From Auraticoccus monumenti (GTDB lineage: Bacteria; Actinomycetota; Actinomycetes; Propionibacteriales; Propionibacteriaceae), in contig NZ_LT629688.1 in the NCBI RefSeq assembly GCF_900101785.1, positions 2,046,001-2,110,000 on the forward strand: a stretch of DNA of 64,000 nt, read 5' to 3'. Below the pieces are notes generated by a model that was given only the letters and a program-made list of their open reading frames with translations, had not been told where the DNA came from and did no database searches. Below, piece by piece: positions 35,354 to 45,282 of the stretch. The number at the start of each line of letters is the position of its first letter. The first letter of the stretch is position 1. The translations under genes were made by a program, and so were the position numbers.

Positions 35354-35395
35354 CGCTACTTCGTCAAGGGCCTCAACGTAGGAGGGTTCCGATGA
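35351..35395 (+). pseudogene. Severed 3' end of the MalG-type permease
   Basis: Codons after the TAG read RYFVKGLNVGGFR then TGA, the standard end of MalG-type permeases. The original stop forms an ATGA overlap with the binding-protein start at 35392, so the reading frame was intact until recently or the TAG is a sequence error. Confidence 0.8.
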
Positions 35396-36729
35396 GCAGG
35401 TTCTCGAAGGTCGTCGGCACGGCCCTCGCCGTGCTGGTCACCGTCGCCGCCGCGGGCTGCGCCCCGGCCCGCCAGCCCGACGAGATCGTGGTCTGGACCA
35501 AGGAGGTGGGGACCGACCAGCTGGCCCAGCAGCAGCTGATGCTGGACCGCTTCGAGGCCGAGAACCCGGGGGTCACCACCCGGCTGGTGCCGGTCGCCAC
35601 CCGCAGCGACGCCGACGCCACCGCACTGATCACCGCCGTCCGCGGCGGCACCGGCCCCGACGTCTTCGTGGGCGACCGGTTCACCACCAACCAGTTCGCC
35701 TCCCTCGGTCTGCTGCAGAGCCTGCAGCCGTGGGTGGACGCGGAGCCCGCCGGCTTCACCGACAGCTACCTCCCCTTCGCGCTGGACGAGGCCACCTACC
35801 AGGGTGAGCTGTACGGGCTGCCCTGGCACACCGACACCCGTGCGCTCTTCTACAACAAGGAGGTGCTGCGCGACGCCGGCATCGACCCCGCGGTGATGGA
35901 CCCCGAGAACGGGCCGCTCACCGTCGCGGAGCTGCGCGAGCTGGCCGACCGGATCACCGTCACCAACGAGGCGGGGAACTACGAGCGGATGGGTTTCGTG
36001 CCCTGGGACCAGCAGGCCTGGCCGTTCACCTGGGGCCAGGTCCTGGGGGCCAGCTACTTCGACGAGCAGACCTGCACCATCGACGTCGACGACCCCGGCT
36101 TCCGCGGCATCTACGAGCTCTACGACGAGTGGGCGAAGGACCTGGACTACGGCAGGACCGACACCTTCATGGCCACCTACGCCCCCGAGACCGCACCGGA
36201 GGGGACCTCACCCTTCTACAGCGGCCACATCGGCATGCAGATCGTCTACTCCGGGTTCGCCCCCAACATCGAGAAGTACGCCCCCGACCTGGACTGGGGC
36301 GTCACCTACCCGCCGGTGATGGAGGAGGGTGACGACCCCGTCACCTGGTCCGGCGGGCCCGCCTGGACGATCCCCACCGGGGCCGCCAACGCCGACGGCG
36401 GCTGGGAGCTGGCCACGTTCATGACCGGGGCGGAGGGGCAGCGGGAGTGGTCGAGCACCCAGCAGTTCCTGCCCACCCAAGCCGACCTGCTGGACGACCC
36501 GGAGGTGGTCGGTGAGGACGCGCGGTTCTTCGCCCAGCTGCTGCTCGACGGGTACTCCAGCTCGCGTCCGCCGCTGCCGGTCGGCTCGGAGCTGTGGGAG
36601 ACCATGAACACCGGTCGCGAGGCGGTGCTGCTCGGGGAGTCCACCCCCGAGGAGGTGATGGCCGAGATCGAGCGCCGGATCCAACCCCAGCTCGACCCCT
36701 ACTGCCCGATCACCCTCGCGCGGAACTAG
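35392..36729 (+). CDS. Sugar ABC transporter substrate-binding lipoprotein
   Basis: 445 aa. Lipoprotein signal with lipobox VAAAGC at about residue 22. Binding fold blocks DEIVVWTKEVGTDQLAQQQ, GGTGPDVFVGDRF, YGLPWHTDTRALFYNKEVLRDAGID, FYSGHIGMQIVYSGFAPN. ATG 35392 has GGAGGG 5 nt upstream, so it can be translated even though the upstream permease now stops early. Third gene of the mannoside importer. Confidence 0.92.
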   Translation: MSRFSKVVGTALAVLVTVAAAGCAPARQPDEIVVWTKEVGTDQLAQQQLMLDRFEAENPGVTTRLVPVATRSDADATALITAVRGGTGPDVFVGDRFTTNQFASLGLLQSLQPWVDAEPAGFTDSYLPFALDEATYQGELYGLPWHTDTRALFYNKEVLRDAGIDPAVMDPENGPLTVAELRELADRITVTNEAGNYERMGFVPWDQQAWPFTWGQVLGASYFDEQTCTIDVDDPGFRGIYELYDEWAKDLDYGRTDTFMATYAPETAPEGTSPFYSGHIGMQIVYSGFAPNIEKYAPDLDWGVTYPPVMEEGDDPVTWSGGPAWTIPTGAANADGGWELATFMTGAEGQREWSSTQQFLPTQADLLDDPEVVGEDARFFAQLLLDGYSSSRPPLPVGSELWETMNTGREAVLLGESTPEEVMAEIERRIQPQLDPYCPITLARN

Positions 36730-36743
36730 CGGGGGCGCGTCGG

Positions 36744-37919
36744 TCAGCGCAGACCCGGCGCGGCGACGTAGGCGGTCCCGGAGCCGTTGACGGCCACCTG
36801 CTCACCGGCGGGGAGGAAGGCCGACTCGCCGCGGTGCAGGGTGAGCGAGGTGTTGCCGGTGCGGAGCAGCACCCGGCCCCGGGTGACCAGCACGATGCGA
36901 CCGGTGGTGCGGGCCGGGACGGTGGTCGGGGTGTCCGAGCAGTCCACCCGCCACAGCGCGAACTCCGGAGCCGGGGTGAGGAAGCGTGCTCGTCCCTCGC
37001 CCTCGTCGTCGAGCTCGACCGGGACGGGGTCGATCACGCTGAAGTCGAGCACCGAGGCCAGCTCGTCGACGTCGACGTGCTTGGAGGTCAGCCCGCCGCG
37101 GAGCACGTTGTCGGAGTTGGCCATCACCTCCACGCCGAGCCCGCTGAGGTAGGCGTGCAGGTTGCCGGCGCCGAGGAAGAGGGCCTGACCGGGACGCAGC
37201 GACACCTGGTTCATCAGCGTCGCCACCAGCACGCCGGGGTCACCGGGGTGGTGCTCGGCGGTCTCGAGCAGGGTCCGGCACAGCGTGGCCAGCTCCGCGT
37301 CGTCCTCGCCGGTGCCCCGGGCGGCCTCGACCGCCTGCTCACCGACCGGACCCCAGCCGTCCTCCCCGAGCAGCCGCAGCACCACCGTGCGCAGCGCCTC
37401 GGTCCCGCCGCGGCGGAGCTCCTCGACCAGGGGCGACAGCTCCTCGACCCCGAGCCGGGCCCACAGCCCCGCGGTGCGGGTGGGGTCGGCGAACCCGCAC
37501 AGGGCCTCGAAGTCGGTCAGGGCGACGATCATCTCCGGTTTGGGCCAGTCGTCCTTGTAGCTGCGCGAGGGCTCGCCCTGCCCCGGGCCGTCACGCTCCT
37601 CACGCGCCCACCCGGCCTCGGCCTGCTCGCGGGTGGGGTGGGCCTGCAGCGAGAGCGGCTGGTCGGCCGCGAGCAGCTTGAGCAGGTAGGGGAGCCGGGG
37701 GCCGAAGGCCTCCACAGACGCCGTCCCGACCACCCTCGGGTCGCGCTCCACGAGCTCGGCGAGCGTCGAGCCGTCGGCGAGCCGGGCCGGGGCCGCCGGG
37801 TGGGCCCCGAGCCAGAGCTCGGCCTGGGGCTCGTCGGTCGGCTCCTGCCGGAGCAGCTCGGGGATCAGCGTGGAGGAGCCCCACGCGTAGGGCTGGATGA
37901 CGCCCGACAGTGTCTGCAT
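36744..37919 (-). CDS. manA: Mannose-6-phosphate isomerase, class I
   Basis: 391 aa. Interconverts mannose-6-P and fructose-6-P. Zinc and active-site blocks: LSGVIQPYAWGSSTLIPELL, PLSLQAHPTREQAEAGW, KPEMIVALTDFEALCGF, ALFLGAGNLHAYLSGLGVEVMANSDNVLRGGLTSKH. It converges on the mannoside importer and would feed mannose released by the GH38 enzyme into glycolysis. ATG 37919 was chosen at the conserved MQTLSGVIQPYAWG start; no clear ribosome site. Confidence 0.95.
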   Translation of the reverse strand: MQTLSGVIQPYAWGSSTLIPELLRQEPTDEPQAELWLGAHPAAPARLADGSTLAELVERDPRVVGTASVEAFGPRLPYLLKLLAADQPLSLQAHPTREQAEAGWAREERDGPGQGEPSRSYKDDWPKPEMIVALTDFEALCGFADPTRTAGLWARLGVEELSPLVEELRRGGTEALRTVVLRLLGEDGWGPVGEQAVEAARGTGEDDAELATLCRTLLETAEHHPGDPGVLVATLMNQVSLRPGQALFLGAGNLHAYLSGLGVEVMANSDNVLRGGLTSKHVDVDELASVLDFSVIDPVPVELDDEGEGRARFLTPAPEFALWRVDCSDTPTTVPARTTGRIVLVTRGRVLLRTGNTSLTLHRGESAFLPAGEQVAVNGSGTAYVAAPGLR

Positions 37920-37981
37920 GCCCCTATCCAACCCGACCGCGAGAGCGGGGTGACGGCGGCCGTGCCGCGGCCCGCGACGAA

Positions 37982-38009
37982 TGACACCGGTGTGATTAGC
38001 GCCTACGAT
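37982..38009 (+). promoter_or_regulatory. Leaderless-type promoter of DUF3263 gene
   Basis: -35 TGACAC (37982-37987), 16-bp spacer, -10 TACGAT (38004-38009), 6 nt to the ATG; no Shine-Dalgarno. Confidence 0.55.
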
Positions 38010-38015
38010 GGCGCC

Positions 38016-38318
38016 ATGCAGCCCGAGATCGCGAACGCCCAGCCGGTCGGCGGCGCCGAGCTCAGCGAGCGCGACGCCGCGGTCCTCGAGTTCGAGCGGC
38101 AGTGGTGGAAGTACGCCGGTGCCAAGAACGACGGCATCCGCGAGCAGTTCGCCATGTCGGCCACCCGGTACTACCAGGTGCTCAACACGATCATCGACAA
38201 GCCCGAGGCGCTCAGCCACGACCCGCTGCTGGTCAAGCGCCTGCAGCGCCTGCGGGACCAGCGGATGCGTGCCCGCTCGGCGCGTCGGCTCAGCGGTGGG
38301 AGCGACTCCCAGGCCTGA
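38016..38318 (+). CDS. DUF3263-family protein
   Basis: 100 aa. The block LSERDAAVLEFERQWWKYAGAKNDGIREQF followed by MSATRYYQVLNTIIDKPEALSHDPLLVKRL is the signature of DUF3263, a small actinobacterial family with a helix-turn-helix-like core (SATRYYQVLN) and unknown function. Preceded by a leaderless-type promoter; followed 46 bp later by the WXG/EspC-like cassette. Confidence 0.85.
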   Translation: MQPEIANAQPVGGAELSERDAAVLEFERQWWKYAGAKNDGIREQFAMSATRYYQVLNTIIDKPEALSHDPLLVKRLQRLRDQRMRARSARRLSGGSDSQA

Positions 38319-38364
38319 CCTGAACCCCCTCCGTGCCAGGGTCTACCTGGCGAGGAGGAGGAGC

Positions 38365-38994
38365 ATGGATCCGATCGAGGAACGGCTGCAGCAGGGCCTG
38401 CGCAAGGTGGCGGCCTTCACCGCGGCGATGCGCGTGATGGACGAGGGCGTCCGGGCGACCGAGGCGAGCTCTGCCGACGGGGCCGTCACCGTGCAGGTCG
38501 ACGCCGCCGGCGCGGTCACCGCGATCCTGCTGGACGACGCCTGGCGCGCCCGCGTGGCTGGTCCGCTGGGGACGGCCGTGGTCGAGGCCTACCAGACCGC
38601 GCGTCGCAGCCAGGTCGTCGCCGGGCTGGAGAACGTCGCGCGGCTCCCGGACCGCCTCGACGACGTGCCGGTCCTGCCCGAGGACCTCGCGGCGGCCACC
38701 CGGCCGCCGGTGGACCTCGCCGAGCTGCAGCGCTCGCTTCCCTCCCTGGCCGAGGTCAACGCCCAGCTGGCTGAGGCGATCGCCGGGGCGCGCAGGGTGC
38801 GGGAGACCGCCTCCGCGGCGCCGGCGGCCGCCCCCGCCGAGCCGGTCGGCGGGGACGACGTCGAGGTCGTCCTGGACGCGGCCGGGGGGATCGTCGCCTG
38901 CACGGTCCCCGAGACCTGGCAGCGCTCGGCCCCGCTGCCCCGTCTGCTCGAGGCCCTCAACCGCCCCTTCGAGACCAGGGAGACCCAGCCGTGA
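38365..38994 (+). CDS. YbaB/EbfC-like protein, first gene of WXG cassette
   Basis: 209 aa. The N-terminal half (DGAVTVQVDAAGAVTAILLDDAW ... LGTAVVEAYQTARR) follows the YbaB/EbfC pattern found next to WXG100 and ESX genes in actinobacteria. A second, degenerate copy is at the C-terminus (VEVVLDAAGGIVACTVPETWQ ... LLEALNRPFE), joined by an Ala/Pro linker. ATG with GAGGAGGAG upstream. Its stop overlaps the next start (GTGA). Likely a structural or DNA-binding partner; role unknown. Confidence 0.7.
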   Translation: MDPIEERLQQGLRKVAAFTAAMRVMDEGVRATEASSADGAVTVQVDAAGAVTAILLDDAWRARVAGPLGTAVVEAYQTARRSQVVAGLENVARLPDRLDDVPVLPEDLAAATRPPVDLAELQRSLPSLAEVNAQLAEAIAGARRVRETASAAPAAAPAEPVGGDDVEVVLDAAGGIVACTVPETWQRSAPLPRLLEALNRPFETRETQP

Positions 38995-39305
38995 GCCAAC
39001 CGAGCGCGGACGACATCAGCCGGTCCCTGTCGGACCTGCGGACCTGTGCCAAGGCCTTCGACGCCGAGGGTGTTGCCCTGGCGGCCCGCTCCGGCGACTT
39101 CAGCGGGCAGGGCACCGGTGCGCTGAGCTTCGGCATCTTCCTCGCCGTCGGCGCCGCCTACGACCGGGGGTGCTCCTCGCTGGCGGGCGCCGCCGAGGCC
39201 GGGGGCAAGGCGCTGCAGGAGGTCGCCACCACTCTCGGGTCGGTGGCCGACGCCTACGAGCGCGACGAGGAGAACAACGTGCACGCGAGCCAGGGGGAGT
39301 GGTGA
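38991..39305 (+). CDS. EspC/WXG100-like small helical protein
   Basis: 104 aa, all helix. ADDISRSLSDLRTCAKAFDAEGVALAA and LAGAAEAGGKALQEVATTLGSVADAYERDEEN form the two-helix pattern of EspC-type/WXG100-like proteins secreted by type VII systems; the tail YERDEEN resembles the YxxxD/E secretion signal. GTG start overlapping the YbaB-like gene; stop 1 bp before the WXG protein. Confidence 0.65.
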   Translation: MSQPSADDISRSLSDLRTCAKAFDAEGVALAARSGDFSGQGTGALSFGIFLAVGAAYDRGCSSLAGAAEAGGKALQEVATTLGSVADAYERDEENNVHASQGEW

Positions 39306-39306
39306 C

Positions 39307-40110
39307 ATGGGGATCCCATCGGTGGAGATCGACTTCGACCAGGCCGCCTTCGAGGAGGCCTGCGACAAGATCCGCGAGGGCATCGACGAGGCGGTGGACA
39401 CGGTCTTCCCGTGGCTCCGCCCGCTGCTGGACGCCTTCTTCGACTCCTTCTGGTTCCCGATCCCGGACGTCGTCCGGCAGGCCGGCTACAAGGTGGTCGA
39501 GTGGGCCTTCGAGGTGCTCGAGAGCCTGGTGAACGGGCTGGTCGACCTGTTCGAGGGCATGCTCGTCCCGGTGACGGCCTTCCTCCGGGGGCAGTACTGG
39601 TCCGAGCAGCACGACGCGCTCTCGGCCCACGCGAGCGAGCTGCAGGCCGCCGTCGACGCCGTCTCGGTCACCTGGACCGGACGCGGGCAGCGCGCCTTCG
39701 CCGTCCACGCCGGGAACCAGGTGGCGGAGGTGACCGAGGCGGCCGAGCTGGCCAAGACGATGCGGACCCAGTGCTGGATCACCGCCGCGGCCGGGCTGAC
39801 CTGCTACATCGGCATCGCCGTCGCCGTCGTCAAGTTCATCACCGTGGCCAGCGCCGCCTCGGCCAGCACCCCGGTCACCGGACCGGGCGGACCGGCAGCG
39901 GCGGGCGCGTCCGCGGGCATCGGCTTCGCCGAGGTGGCCGCCATCGTCACCGCCGTCCTCGCCGCCCTGGGCCAGAACGTGAGCGGGTACGTGGGCCTGT
40001 CCGACGCCGCCGACGCCCTCGCCGGGGGGTGGCCCACGCCCGGCGGTTCGGAGTACTCCGACGGCAGCGCCACCGACGGCGACGGGACGGATTGGTCGAC
40101 CGCCGGATGA
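39307..40110 (+). CDS. WXG-motif protein with hydrophobic C-terminal region
   Basis: 267 aa. Residues ~10-95 are helical and acidic (FDQAAFEEACDKIREGIDEAV), residues ~100-155 hold a WXG100-like hairpin with the W-x-G turn VSVTWTGRGQRAF, and residues ~160-225 contain two membrane-compatible stretches (AAAGLTCYIGIAVAVVKFI; GFAEVAAIVTAVLAALG). The acidic tail is Ser/Asp/Gly-rich. It fits a long WXG effector or channel-like substrate of a type VII-related system; no known toxin domain was seen. Confidence 0.65.
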   Translation: MGIPSVEIDFDQAAFEEACDKIREGIDEAVDTVFPWLRPLLDAFFDSFWFPIPDVVRQAGYKVVEWAFEVLESLVNGLVDLFEGMLVPVTAFLRGQYWSEQHDALSAHASELQAAVDAVSVTWTGRGQRAFAVHAGNQVAEVTEAAELAKTMRTQCWITAAAGLTCYIGIAVAVVKFITVASAASASTPVTGPGGPAAAGASAGIGFAEVAAIVTAVLAALGQNVSGYVGLSDAADALAGGWPTPGGSEYSDGSATDGDGTDWSTAG

Positions 40111-40565
40111 GCCGTGACCTGGGGCAGTACCGCCGCGCCTGGGAGGCGCGTGGCGTCGTCATGGACGCCGCGCAGCTGCGGGCCCTGGAGGGTGCGGCGG
40201 CCCGGGTCACCCGCGGCCGGGTCGGCCTCGGGGTCGGCGTGGCGCTGGCGCTGGTCGGTGCCTGGGTGGCCGTGAGCGAGTCGCCGTGGACCAACGGCCT
40301 CTTCCTCGCCGCCACCGGGGCGCTCGTCGCGGTGGTCATGCTCCTCGCGGTGCGGAGCTGGAGGAGCGTCCTCGAGGCGCGTCAGGCCGAGCGCGCGGTG
40401 GCGGGGGTGGCGGCCGCCTCGGTGGTCGTGGCCTTCCTGGTCCTCGGCTGGGTGGTGGGCGCCCCGGTGCTGGGGTGGGCCGTCCCCACCGCGGTCGCCG
40501 TGGTCGTCCTGGGGCTGGCCGCGGTCGTCCTGCTCCTCATGAACCTGACCCTGCGTCGCGGCTGA
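40107..40565 (+). CDS. Four-helix membrane protein, last gene of WXG cassette
   Basis: 152 aa with four predicted membrane helices after a ~38-residue cytoplasmic N-terminus (RRAWEARGVVMDAAQLRALEGAAARV). Starts inside the stop of the WXG gene (ATGA). No family recognised. In this context it could be a membrane partner or immunity-like protein, but that is a guess from position only. Confidence 0.65.
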   Translation: MSRDLGQYRRAWEARGVVMDAAQLRALEGAAARVTRGRVGLGVGVALALVGAWVAVSESPWTNGLFLAATGALVAVVMLLAVRSWRSVLEARQAERAVAGVAAASVVVAFLVLGWVVGAPVLGWAVPTAVAVVVLGLAAVVLLLMNLTLRRG

Positions 40566-40583
40566 TCCCGGTCCCGTGCCCGC

Positions 40584-41876
40584 TCAGCGCACGATCATCG
40601 AGGTCAGCTCCGCCACGTAGGCCTGCGCCGCCGTGGCCGGGTCGCTGCGTCCGAACCGGACGTCCTGCAGGTAGCGCGTCTGCGGCAGCGAGATGTCCCC
40701 GAGCCCGGCCGGCGGTGCGGGGGAGGGTGGCGTGAGGTCGGGCTCGACCCGCTCGAGGTAGGCCGCCGCCTTGACGTCGGACGGGCTCAGCGCCGGCTCG
40801 ACGCGCTCCCGCATCACCGTGCTGGCCGGCATCCCGCGCTCGGCCACGAGCACGTCGGCGGCGCGGGGGTCGTTGACCAGGAAGTCCACGAACGCGGCAG
40901 CGGCCTCGGGTTCCTTGCTGCGGGCGGGCACCGACCACATCATCGACACGTTGTAGAACAGCTGCGCGTCGGCGGCCCGTCCGGTCATCGAGGGGAAGCG
41001 CAGCAGCCGCAGGTCCGCCCCGGAGGCCGTCTCGAGGGAGAGCACCTGGTTGGACCAGTACACCGACATGGCCGTCCGGCCCTGGGTGAACAGCCGGTCG
41101 GCCAGCGGGGCCACGATGTCGTCGCTGCTGACTCCCACCTCGGGGATCACCCCGTCCAGCTCCCACTGCCGGGAGAGCTCGAAGAACTCCTGGGCGTCGG
41201 CGGCGTCGAAGCCGAGGCCGTCCTGGGTGTACAGGTCCCCGCCGCGCTGACGCATCCACATCCAGAAGCCCAGGTCGTAGAGGGTGGGGTCGGAGCTGCC
41301 GATGATCCCGTCGCCCTTGGCGGTGATCTCCGCCGACAGCGCCGCCCACTCCTCCCACGTCCAGGTCTCGTCGTCGGGCAGCTCCACCCCCAGCTGCTCG
41401 AAGACCGCCGGGTTGGCCGCCACCAGCATCACGTTGACCCCGGCGTTGACCCCCATCAGACCGTCCGGGGTGCGACCGGGGTCGAGGGTCCCCTCGGCGA
41501 AGTCGGCCGTGCCGACCCCGGCCTGGTCCAGCGGCAGCAGGGCGCCGCGGTCGGCGTACTGCCGCAGGTACTTCAGGTCCATCTGGATGACGTCCGGCGC
41601 GTTGTTCGCGGCGGTCTGGGTGGCCAGCCGGTCCCAGTAGCCGGCCCACTCCGCCGGCTCGCCCGCCACCGTGACGCCCGGTGTCGCGTCCTGGTAGGCC
41701 CCGATCACCTGGTTGGTCAGCTCGGTGCGGGTCTGGTTGCCCCACCAGCCCATCCGCAGCTCCGCCGCACCGGGGGAGGAGGCGTCGCCCGTACCGGGGG
41801 CGGCGCAGGCGCCCGCGCCCAGGCCGAGGGCCAGACCCCCGGCCCCGCCCAGCAGTGCCCGTCGGCTCATCGTCAT
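40584..41876 (-). CDS. Orphan sugar ABC substrate-binding lipoprotein
   Basis: 430 aa. Twin-arginine signal [11 protein letters not shown] with a lipobox ending GAGAC. Long collinear similarity to the binding protein at 8395-9690 ([60 protein letters not shown]). No permease or ATPase gene is beside it, so it is a duplicated binding protein that may share the first importer. ATG 41876 is preferred (GGAG 5 nt upstream) over the ATG two codons on. It converges on the WXG cassette. Confidence 0.9.
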   Translation of the reverse strand: MTMSRRALLGGAGGLALGLGAGACAAPGTGDASSPGAAELRMGWWGNQTRTELTNQVIGAYQDATPGVTVAGEPAEWAGYWDRLATQTAANNAPDVIQMDLKYLRQYADRGALLPLDQAGVGTADFAEGTLDPGRTPDGLMGVNAGVNVMLVAANPAVFEQLGVELPDDETWTWEEWAALSAEITAKGDGIIGSSDPTLYDLGFWMWMRQRGGDLYTQDGLGFDAADAQEFFELSRQWELDGVIPEVGVSSDDIVAPLADRLFTQGRTAMSVYWSNQVLSLETASGADLRLLRFPSMTGRAADAQLFYNVSMMWSVPARSKEPEAAAAFVDFLVNDPRAADVLVAERGMPASTVMRERVEPALSPSDVKAAAYLERVEPDLTPPSPAPPAGLGDISLPQTRYLQDVRFGRSDPATAAQAYVAELTSMIVR

Positions 41877-41939
41877 GTCGTCTCCGTCGCTCGTCCGTGC
41901 GGCCCGGACCGCCGAGCCGTCGGTGGTTCCGCACCCTGA

Positions 41940-43802
<1,863 letters not shown>

Positions 43803-43830
43803 GTCCAGGCCCCACGCCCAGCTCGTAGCA

Positions 43831-43876
43831 ACGCCCACGAGGGCGGTTCCCCACCCGGGGAGCCGCCCTCGTGGCG
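43831..43876 (+). terminator. groEL terminator
   Basis: Long imperfect stem: CCACGAGGGCGG / CCGCCCTCGTGG plus TCCCC / GGGGA around a short CACCC-type loop, 29 bp after the groEL stop. Confidence 0.85.
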
Positions 43877-43975
43877 TCCCCGCCCGCACCCCACGGCGTC
43901 CCCGCCTGCACCCCACGGCGGCCACGCCCGCGCCCTCCGAGCACCGCACACCTGACCGCCGCCATCTCGCACTCT

Positions 43976-44035
43976 GCCCCGCCTACGGGTACGTAGCCCC
44001 CTCTATAGACGGGGCAACGTGCCCGCAGGTGGGGC
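43976..44035. repeat. 60-bp structured palindrome, copy 1
   Basis: Imperfect palindrome centred on CTATAG with boxes GCCCC-N15-GCCCC-N10-GGGGC-N15-GGGGC. The N15 arms are also complementary with few mismatches (left GCCTACGGGTACGTA). Upstream of the VSR-like gene. Confidence 0.85.
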
Positions 44036-44150
44036 AACGTCGAACCGGGCGGGGCTGCGTCGTGCACGGATGCGGATGGGTACGGTCCGGGAGCGCGACC
44101 ACGTCCGCGCCGCTGGGGCCGCACACCCCACCGCCCCTATCTCGCACTGT

Positions 44151-44210
44151 GCCCCGCCTACGGGTACGTAGCCCCCTCTATAGACGGGGCAACGTGCTCG
44201 TAGGCGGGGC
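44151..44210. repeat. 60-bp structured palindrome, copy 2
   Basis: Same box spacing and same left arm as copy 1, with a better matching right arm (AACGTGCTCGTAGGC). 82 bp before the VSR-like start, where an operator would lie. Confidence 0.88.
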
Positions 44211-44292
44211 AACGTCGGGGAGGGGCGGTCCGTTGTGCACAGATGTGGGTGCGGGGCGCCCGGAGTGCGGCCGGAGGGTCTGGGATGGCGGG

Positions 44293-45255
44293 ATGGGGGA
44301 GGTGCACCTGACAGGGGAGCTGCTGGCGCGAGGGTGGACGTCGGCCGAGCTCGCGCGGTCCGTGCGGGCGGGGGAGATCGTGCGTCCGCGGCGCGGGGCC
44401 TACGTCCTGGACCCACCCGGTCAGGAAGCCGGGCCACCGGACCGGCTGCTGCAGCACCGGCGTCTGGTCGAGGCCACCGTGCCGCAGCTGCGGGTCGGGT
44501 CGGCGGTGAGCCACACCTCGGCCGCGGTGCTGCACGGGCTACCCGTGCCCTACGCCTCGCTGGCGACCGTCGACCTCACCCGTGATCCTGCGACCACGGG
44601 ACGGTCCCGCGGTGCCGTGCACACCGTCGCGGCACCGCTTCCCGACGACCACGTGACCGAGATCGACGGCCTCCCCGTCACCACGCTGGCCCGCACCGTG
44701 GTGGACGTCGCCCGCCACGGGCGCTTCGACTGGGGGCTGGCGGCGTCGGACGCCGCGCTGCGAGAGGGTCTGGAGAGGGAGGAGCTGGACGAGGTGCTGC
44801 GCAGCATGCGCCGGTGGCCGGGGGTGCGTCGGGCCCGCCGGGTCCGGGTGGAGTCTGACCCGGCGGCCGAGAGCCCGGCAGAGTCCATCATGCGAGCCCG
44901 GATCGTCGAGGCTGGCTTCCCGCGTCCGCACCTGCAGCTCCCGGTCCGGGACGGCGACGGCCGCCCGGTGGGCTACGCCGACTTCGCCTGGCCCGACCGC
45001 GGGGTCGTGGCGGAGTTCGACGGCTGGACCAAGTACGGACCGCTGGTGCCGGCGGGCGAGAGCGCCGCGAGCGTGGTGGTGGCGGAGAAGGTCCGCGAGG
45101 ACGCCTTCCGGGCGCTGGGGTGGGTGGTGGTGCGTTTCGTCTGGGCCGACCTCTGGCGCCCCCACGGCATCACCGGAGGACTGCACCGGGCCTTCGCCCT
45201 GGCCCGCCGTCAGGCCCACGTCGCCCCCTCTGCGATCACCTCGCCCCGTCTGTAG
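44293..45255 (+). CDS. AbiEi-like winged-helix plus VSR/DUF559-like nuclease-fold protein
   Basis: 320 aa. The N-terminus LTGELLARGWTSAELARSVRAGEIVRPRRGAYV is the helix-turn-helix 'AbiEi antitoxin' domain common in actinobacteria; the middle (AVSHTSAAVLHGLPV, VTTLARTVVDVARHG) is the usual linker domain. Residues ~235-310 match a VSR/DUF559-type PD-(D/E)xK fold: VGYADFAWPDRGVVAEFDG, then EKVREDAFRALGWVVVRFVWADL. There is no AbiEii nucleotidyltransferase partner. The stop codon is in the centre of the third palindrome and the last ~11 residues are encoded by it. Function unknown; DNA binding and possible nuclease activity are inferred from fold. Confidence 0.82.
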   Translation: MGEVHLTGELLARGWTSAELARSVRAGEIVRPRRGAYVLDPPGQEAGPPDRLLQHRRLVEATVPQLRVGSAVSHTSAAVLHGLPVPYASLATVDLTRDPATTGRSRGAVHTVAAPLPDDHVTEIDGLPVTTLARTVVDVARHGRFDWGLAASDAALREGLEREELDEVLRSMRRWPGVRRARRVRVESDPAAESPAESIMRARIVEAGFPRPHLQLPVRDGDGRPVGYADFAWPDRGVVAEFDGWTKYGPLVPAGESAASVVVAEKVREDAFRALGWVVVRFVWADLWRPHGITGGLHRAFALARRQAHVAPSAITSPRL

Positions 45256-45282
45256 AAGGGGCGAAGTACCCGAAGAGGGGGC
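45223..45282. repeat. 60-bp structured palindrome, copy 3
   Basis: Diverged in sequence but identical in architecture to copies 1 and 2: GCCCC-N15-GCCCC-N10-GGGGC-N15-GGGGC, centre CTGTAG. The dyad extends to 76 bp (45215-45290) through CCCACGTC / GACGTGGG. It overlaps the 3' end of the VSR-like gene. Confidence 0.82.

Larger units (their letters stand above)
43944..44272. repeat. Tandem duplication of a ~175-bp unit
   Basis: Two diverged copies (about 43944-44100 and 44119-44272) share CCGCACACC...ATCTCGCACT, the 60-bp palindrome and GTGCAC.GATG.GG on its right, at an offset of 173-175 bp. They fill the 490-bp gap between groEL and the VSR-like gene; I see no gene in it. Confidence 0.75.

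Noticed and set aside
44293..45255. Type IV AbiE toxin-antitoxin pair
   Set aside because: Only the AbiEi-like N-terminal domain is present; no AbiEii nucleotidyltransferase gene lies on either side and the C-terminus is a VSR/DUF559-like fold instead.
43976..45282. Insertion sequence with terminal inverted repeats
   Set aside because: Each element is a complete palindrome rather than one end of a pair; there is no transposase and no target-site duplication that I can see.
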